A stretch of 64,000 bases of DNA from Panorpa germanica. Taxonomy: Eukaryota > Arthropoda > Insecta > Mecoptera > Panorpidae. The translations under genes and the position numbers were made by a program. The stretch spans positions 5,890,001 to 5,954,000 of the forward strand of contig OY783219.1 of NCBI GenBank assembly GCA_963678705.1, read 5' to 3'. Below are positions 58,791 through 64,000 of this stretch, in pieces. Numbering within the stretch: position 1 is the stretch's first letter; each line of letters starts with the position of its first letter. Below the pieces are notes generated by a model. That model saw nothing but the letters and a program-made list of their open reading frames with translations, was not told where the DNA came from and ran no database searches.

Positions 58791-58979
58791 TTTAAGTTAA
58801 AATATTTTATTTAGTATGTATTTAATTTTAAGTTTAATTTTTTAAAAGAATCATTTTGTTTTGTATTTATTAGAACAATTATAATTTATATGTAAATTTT
58901 TATATAATTTTACAAATAAAAGCAATGGCAAGAAGGCTGAATAAGCCAAAGCCTAAATAAATAAAAAAAAAAAAAAAAA
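58791..58979 (+). promoter_or_regulatory. LINE-A 3' UTR: poly(A) signal, terminal hairpin and A tail
   Basis: AATAAA lies at 58,915-58,920. Next, 'ggctgaataagcc' (58,936-58,948) can fold into a 4-bp-stem hairpin close to the 3' end, where LINE reverse transcriptases often recognise their RNA. The end is 'aaataaataaa' and A(n). The diverged relative at 20.2 kb shares the tail layout. Confidence 0.8.
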
Positions 58980-58991
58980 AAAATAGATTGT

Positions 58992-59645
58992 TAAGTTATA
59001 AAAAATAAGCATATTTTCGATAACGTTTTTTGACGATACATTTAATATAAAATTATTTCTATAATTACTACATGATAAAATGACATTTGAAGAATACTTT
59101 GTAAAATTTTCATAAATAAATATCAAGAAATGAGGCATTGACAGCGAATCTCCGCTGACGTCACAAAAAAAAGTAACATTGCGGTGCCACTCATAACTTA
59201 TCACTGGATTTTCTGAAATCGAAAAACCAAAATGATTTCATTAGTTGATAAGTTTCTGCAGGTAACCCTGTCAAGATTATCTTTTTTTATTAATTTCTTA
59301 ATTTTTTACAGCACTTAGAAGTTAAAATACTAATTTTTCATGAAAAAAATCAGAAACTTTGTTATTTTAAAATACGTTAAAATTAAAAAATAAAAAGAAA
59401 CTCAACAGAGTTACCTCGGCATTTATGTAAAAAAAGAGTGTGTAAAATTTCAAAAGAATCGGTCCAGTAGATTTTGAACTAGAGAGGTAGAAAGGTATGT
59501 GTGTGAAACCGCATTTAAAAGTTTCAAAGTAACACGAAAGCAAACTTAAAACTCTATATCTCCTACAGTTTTACTCCAATCGACTTCAAATTTTCACACA
59601 ATAAACTTAATATGTTGTACAATAATATACCTCCTCCTTAACGTT
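58992..59645 (+). repeat. Family A repeat, copy 6
   Basis: Its left end, aligned to 'ggtcaaaacgataaaa', abuts the LINE-A insertion. The central hairpin is at 59,260-59,416 with several mismatches. A minus-strand frame of about 68 codons (59,204 to about 59,000) is open and similar to that in copy 5. It stops at 'gttgtacaataatata'. Confidence 0.83.
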
Positions 59646-60724
59646 CTTTTCACTCTCATGAGACTAGCTATCTTTATTTCTAAACACGGGTATAAAAATA
59701 ATTAATTTTTTATAAAAACACTTTTATTATTTCACCCGAAAAAGAAAACACTAACCTAAATATATTAGCTTGTAACTTAATTTCCTAAAGTTTGGCCTTG
59801 TATTCCTACGTTATGTTCTCCCAGCTCTACCTGAATTCATAAATCTCTAAACCACACGTCAAGTAAGAGCAAGACAGCATCAACAAAGAGATACCTATCT
59901 ACTACCCCTACATATAAAGGTAAAGGCAACCATAGTAACATCTTGCCTACTTACAATGTTACTCTAGATGATATTCTCATATTGTAAGGCGCACCTTATG
60001 TGTTACTCTTGTTGCCACTGTCTTAGGTGTAGCACACCAAACGGTATTTTAAATTAAACCGTCAATCTAAGTTAACACCTTCTTTAGTCTGACGAGTCAT
60101 CGTCGAGACACATGTCAGCTGGGACAGCAGGGAGGGGGGTAACATAGTAGTTAAAACCATACTCCTACCCTAAACCACCCTCCTACCACCACCATCTAAA
60201 TGGGGGTTAAAGTTTGTTTGAATGACAAAACACTGTAGTGTTAGAGCTTAAAATTGTTCCGCTTGTATATGACTGGAGCTTGAGTAAAGCTCGGAGCTTT
60301 AAGCTCTACTACATGGTACATGGTACGATATATGTTAAAGCTTTTGAAACTTTTCGAGGTGGAAATATTAAAAATATAAAACAGTTAATTATAGAATATA
60401 ATGTTAATTAAAAATTATTTTTGTTTAGGTGTTGAGAAATATAAGGTGTGTTTCACATAAAGAAACTTTTTTATGTGATACATGAAAACCAGAAAGACTT
60501 CATTTTATTTAATTAAGAAATGCTAAAAATATTTACTGAAAACTAGATATTTTGTAAATTGTCTATAGGAAAAATGATCACATTGCAAGAGACTCTTGTA
60601 TAAAGCGCGATATTGAAAATTGTCTGCAAAAATTGGTCAAATTTGTTGGGTTGGTAACAGACTCAACGGGCATGCTTGTTTGTTTTATTTTAGTTGAATG
60701 TTTTTACCATTAAGCACTATATTC
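59646..60724. other. No gene; AGCTTT-rich patch at 60,265-60,360
   Basis: 'gagtaaagctcggagcttta' and nearby words resemble those at 39.3-39.9 kb. A G-run and C-rich words lie at 60,129-60,195. No coding frame. Confidence 0.45.
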
Positions 60725-60975
60725 TTCCGCCCTAAATCATTAAATTACATATCATTGTGATTAATTACATTTCAATTGTGTTCCTTATTCTTCTACTCAT
60801 TCTCTCTAATTCCAAAAAAAAATCAACACAAAATAAATAAACTTAAACCTCTACTGTTTCGCTCCTCCTGCTACTTCTTTCTCCTGTTTCTATTCTGCCA
60901 TTCCTTCTCTGTATCTTGGCCATCCTCTCCACCTCTTCTCTGCGTTGCCTCTCTTCAATAACTGCATTTCGGCGC
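60725..60975 (-). mobile_element. LINE-B copy, 5'-truncated
   Basis: The minus strand reads from purine-rich sequence into 'aattaatcacaatgatatgt', matching the 3' end of the 62.1-kb copy. Confidence 0.65.
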
Positions 60976-61899
60976 ATTGTTTAAATATAACGCAAAATTT
61001 AAAGATGATGATGACAGAAAAAATTACTTTATATGATTCGAAAAGAGATATTTTATTGGATTTTATTTTATTATATAATTATGTTAAATAAGCTTAATAA
61101 AATTAATTTTAATTCATATTTAACTGCCATTTATACACTTTTCCTCCTACCATAACCTAACTTAATAAATAAACAATGTTCATTATCATTTAGAATATAT
61201 TTCTTTTATGAAAAATGTATTTTGTTTGTAGATATAGTTTTTGCTACAGAGCTATTTAATCAAGTATTGTAATCCTTATTTTTTCAACGCTCAAAACCAC
61301 TTGAGTGTATGTTTGCAACGCTCGCAAGCAAGTGAAACACACCCAATGTGCTACATCATTTCTATCTGAAGCTACAGTCATTACATTCTAAACCACCCTG
61401 TACTTTTACACATTTCAACTTACTGGTTATGCCAACAATACGGTTCGATACATTATAAGTATAATGTATGCATTGAACAATATAATTTACCATGGATAAC
61501 CGTAACAATAGAAATTCAACAATAAATGTAAATTTCTTGAACATATTTTATATGTAAAATAAAATACAATACAATAGAAGTACATTGTAATCGATATTTC
61601 TTGTGTATTCATTCTTTGTAAAAATTATAACAAGCATTGAACATCTCGGTGCAACGTGGACTGAGGTGGGATGGGGCTGGGTGGGGTAAATGTCTGTGAA
61701 ATTGTTAGCAAACTACAGAACTCAAACCAACACACGTATATTGGTGCCTTTACTGGCAACGTTATATTCAGATAGTAATAAATACTAGAGCTGTGCACTT
61801 GCTGTAGAACAAATGGGATATTTAGTACTTTCAATAGTGAATATTAACTTTAAATAAGTGACTACTTAAGCCAGCGCTTAACGGTGCTACATGTGCTAC
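60976..61899. other. No feature recognised
   Basis: AT-rich. The short frames at 61,362-61,834 show no domain. Confidence 0.5.
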
Positions 61900-62078
61900 G
61901 TATGTCCAACGTTCATGTTGGAAGAAGTTCGGACTGTTGTCACCACACACTTGATCCACATGTCATGCACTGCTGCACGAATCGTCCAACAATGGAAGGT
62001 TTTATATTTGAAAGTTTATTTATTTACTTGAAAGTTTTTGTTAAACAGTGTCAGTGTCAATAATATCAACAAATTTGT
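61900..62078. repeat. Family H dispersed repeat, copy 2 (uninterrupted)
   Basis: Collinear with 17,092-17,281 and without a SINE beside it, so it serves as the empty-site comparison for that family. Confidence 0.8.
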
Positions 62079-62104
62079 TGTTTTAAACTAAATTACAAAA
62101 AAAA

Positions 62105-62695
62105 ATAATGAGCGAGAAAAATATTGTGAAGTTATTAAAGGGAGGCAGTGAAGGGAAGATAGCGTAAATAGAGAAAAGGAACAAGGAAAGAGAAGTAACG
62201 CCAGAGCAAAAGTGGTTTTAATCTGAAGTGACAAAGAGACAAAGAAGACTAGAGGTGAGGAAACGATGAGAATGAAGGAGAACTAAGGAAAATGAAGGAA
62301 GAGGGTCAAGAGAAGAAGAAGCGGAAAAGTACTTTTTGAAATAGAAAGTGACAGTAAAGTAACCGCTCCTAGAGCAACTGCCCTTGATGAAGCCAGCGCT
62401 AAGAAACTCTGGGAAGTGTCGTTAAAACTCGTAGGAATAGAACAGTATCCGTATCCGCTAAAAAGTGAAAAGAAGATTGTGTGGAGATAGAGAGAAGGAA
62501 GGGCGCAGAGTACAAATAGGAGTAGCAGGAAGAGATAAGCAGTAGGTGTTTCAATTTATCTGTTATGTTTGTATGTTTCTGGAAGAAATGAGAATGGATA
62601 GATAGTATGTAATTAAGCACAATGATATGTAATTTATTGATTTAAGGCGGAAGAATGTAGTGCCTAATGGCAAAACCATTACAATAAATAATAAT
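62105..62695 (+). mobile_element. LINE-B copy, 3' portion in sense orientation
   Basis: Starts at the 'KLLKGGSEG' codons ('aagttattaaagggaggcag'), continues through the purine-rich tail, and ends in a 3' UTR with 'gatagtatgtaattaagcac', 'gaatgtagtgcctaatggc' and 'acaataaataataataaag'. The AATAA repeats at 62,680-62,695 look like the native 3' terminus. The coding part is broken. Confidence 0.75.
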
Positions 62696-63416
62696 AAAGA
62701 AACTAAATTACAAAAGTAGCGTCACTAAAACTACTATAACTCATAAACTAATTGTCCAAATGTCATGAAATTTTGACACATATCGTTTGAAGGTTGGTAC
62801 TATCTAAAAATGATATAGATTTGTCAACAGTGGTGTCATCTCTACGTCATCCTACGAACTTATTGAGCCATGTGATACAATCAAGAAAGGAAACACATAG
62901 AGCGAGGTGACAGTATGGCACGTGCTCCATCATGAACTGTTATCGCTACTAGATACAATTACAAGCATCAGCTGTTGAGTTTAAAAGAATATAACGAGCT
63001 AACTTCAATACTTTTGTATTATGAAGAAATAAAAACAAAACTCTACTAACTGTAGTGCGAAAATGTACTTAGAAATATATATATGTAGTGAAAACCAGAT
63101 GCTGCCGAGAAGTATTGCGGGTAGTGAGGAGAGGGGGACGAGAATAACACCCCAGTTACTCTAGTTATAGAGAAGGGATGATATTTGAAGCCGGCAGCGC
63201 TTGTAACTTGACTGTCAAGTTTCGATGGAATAGCAATATTGAAACTATCAAATATTAACTGGTGACAGTGTTGGAATCAAAATTCTGATCGCACTTGTAG
63301 TGTTATCACATGTGATATAATATGTTGAATACGTCAGAAAAGGCAGGGGCATACTATTTTTGTTGTAAACCACTGTCTTCACTGATGCTACATTCCTTAC
63401 ACCATCAACTTTTCGA
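62696..63416. other. No feature recognised
   Basis: No partner repeat or frame of note. GC rises slightly at 63,095-63,205. Confidence 0.45.
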
Positions 63417-63921
63417 TTGAAGATATCGAAATATTCTAGCGAAATATAGATGGCGATACTATACAGCTGGTTAAATATTATCAAAAATAACATGTTTTTT
63501 ATGTTTAAATCGTTTTATGTAAGTAACTATAAACGCGAATCAAAATCTAAAGCTTCAATTAGTTAGATGAATAACGTATCTACATTTTAAGCTTTCTTTA
63601 ACTGACTTTTAACGAGTTGGAACCGCAAACTGGTAACATTTCTTAGGTTTTGTCATCAATAAAGGTTAGAAATGTTACCAGTCATATAAAAACTGGAATT
63701 TAACTAGAAAATATAGCAATATTCATTTTCAAAAGTTATTTTTGTTTAAAATATAGATACGTTATTCATCTAACTAATTGCAGCTTTAGATTTTGGTTCG
63801 CGTTTATAGTTACTTACATAAAACGATTTAAACATAAAAAAACATGGGTTTTTGGATAATATTTAACCTGCTGAATAGTATGGCCATCTATATTTCGCTA
63901 GAAAAAATTATTTCACCTTAA
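63417..63921. mobile_element. Foldback element, copy 2, with long inverted arms
   Basis: The left arm from about 63,436 ('ctagcgaaatatagatggcg') and the right arm ending 'tttcaccttaa' pair over roughly 170 bp. Paired blocks include 'aaacgcgaatcaaaatctaa' facing 'ttagattttggttcgcgttt' and 'gatgaataacgtatct' facing its complement. TTAA ends the right arm at 63,918-63,921; the left TTAA has decayed. The element can fold almost end to end. Confidence 0.82.
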
Positions 63922-64000
63922 ATTATTTAATTACAACGCCTACAATAGTGGCAACCAAAATAACACATTCAGTATAAAATTTAGAGGAAAAGCGATTGTG

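Larger units (their letters stand above)
53224..58979 (+). mobile_element. Full-length RNase H-bearing non-LTR retrotransposon (LINE-A), intact
   Basis: The element is bounded by an exact 12-bp target-site duplication 'aaaatagattgt' (53,212-53,223 and 58,980-58,991; the A-rich part merges with the tail). Inside are a 204-bp 5' UTR, ORF1 (53,428-54,855), a 206-bp spacer, ORF2 (55,062-58,790), and a 3' UTR ending in 'aaataaataaa' and a run of about 20 A. ORF1 with three CCHC knuckles, plus ORF2 with endonuclease, reverse transcriptase and RNase H in that order, is the architecture of the I group (I/Nimb-like) within the jockey superfamily. The clade call needs a tree. Both frames are uninterrupted and the duplication is exact, so the insertion is recent and may be competent to move. 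It landed at the left border of a family A repeat. Confidence 0.95.

Overview
The window looks like repeat-rich, AT-rich intergenic DNA from an arthropod, most likely an insect. The order cannot be told from the sequence. The grounds are: jockey-type non-LTR retrotransposon remnants; a complete RNase H-bearing LINE whose 5' end carries an arthropod-style initiator and downstream promoter element; many hAT-like and TA- or TTAA-flanked miniature elements; and long AT microsatellites. No host protein-coding gene, tRNA gene or rRNA gene could be supported. One weak exon-like stretch (about 50,108-50,229) is the only host candidate.

The one intact genetic unit is a full-length non-LTR retrotransposon at about 53,224-58,979 (LINE-A). 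It has a 12-bp target-site duplication, an Inr/DPE-like 5' end, ORF1 (475 aa, three zinc knuckles), ORF2 (1,242 aa: endonuclease, reverse transcriptase, RNase H, C-terminal zinc motif), a polyadenylation signal, a 3' hairpin and a poly(A) tail. ORF1 would coat the transcript, and ORF2 would nick, reverse-transcribe and degrade the RNA strand. All catalytic residues I checked are present, so it is probably young. A diverged 5'-truncated relative lies at 19,855-20,217.

The rest is layered transposon debris. 1-16 kb holds a poly(A)-tailed coding remnant, LINE-B tails, two jockey fragments, hairpins, the first copy of repeat family A and a complete TA-flanked miniature element (family M). 16-28 kb holds a tRNA-headed SINE with a 14-bp duplication, a telomere-like C-rich tract, hAT-type elements with 8-bp duplications, a solo LTR nested in family A, and a TTAA-flanked foldback element. 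27.6-28.8 kb is a nest of an M element split by two later insertions. 29-47 kb holds more jockey, LINE-B, A, D, G and N copies and long AT repeats. 47-53 kb holds paired E elements, a poly-G-loop hairpin and truncated M and A copies. 59-64 kb holds the sixth A copy, two LINE-B copies and a second foldback element.

Family letters (A, D, E, F, G, H, M, N, P, LINE-A, LINE-B) are my own labels for sequences that recur inside this window. They were grouped by eye, so their boundaries are approximate unless a target-site duplication is given.
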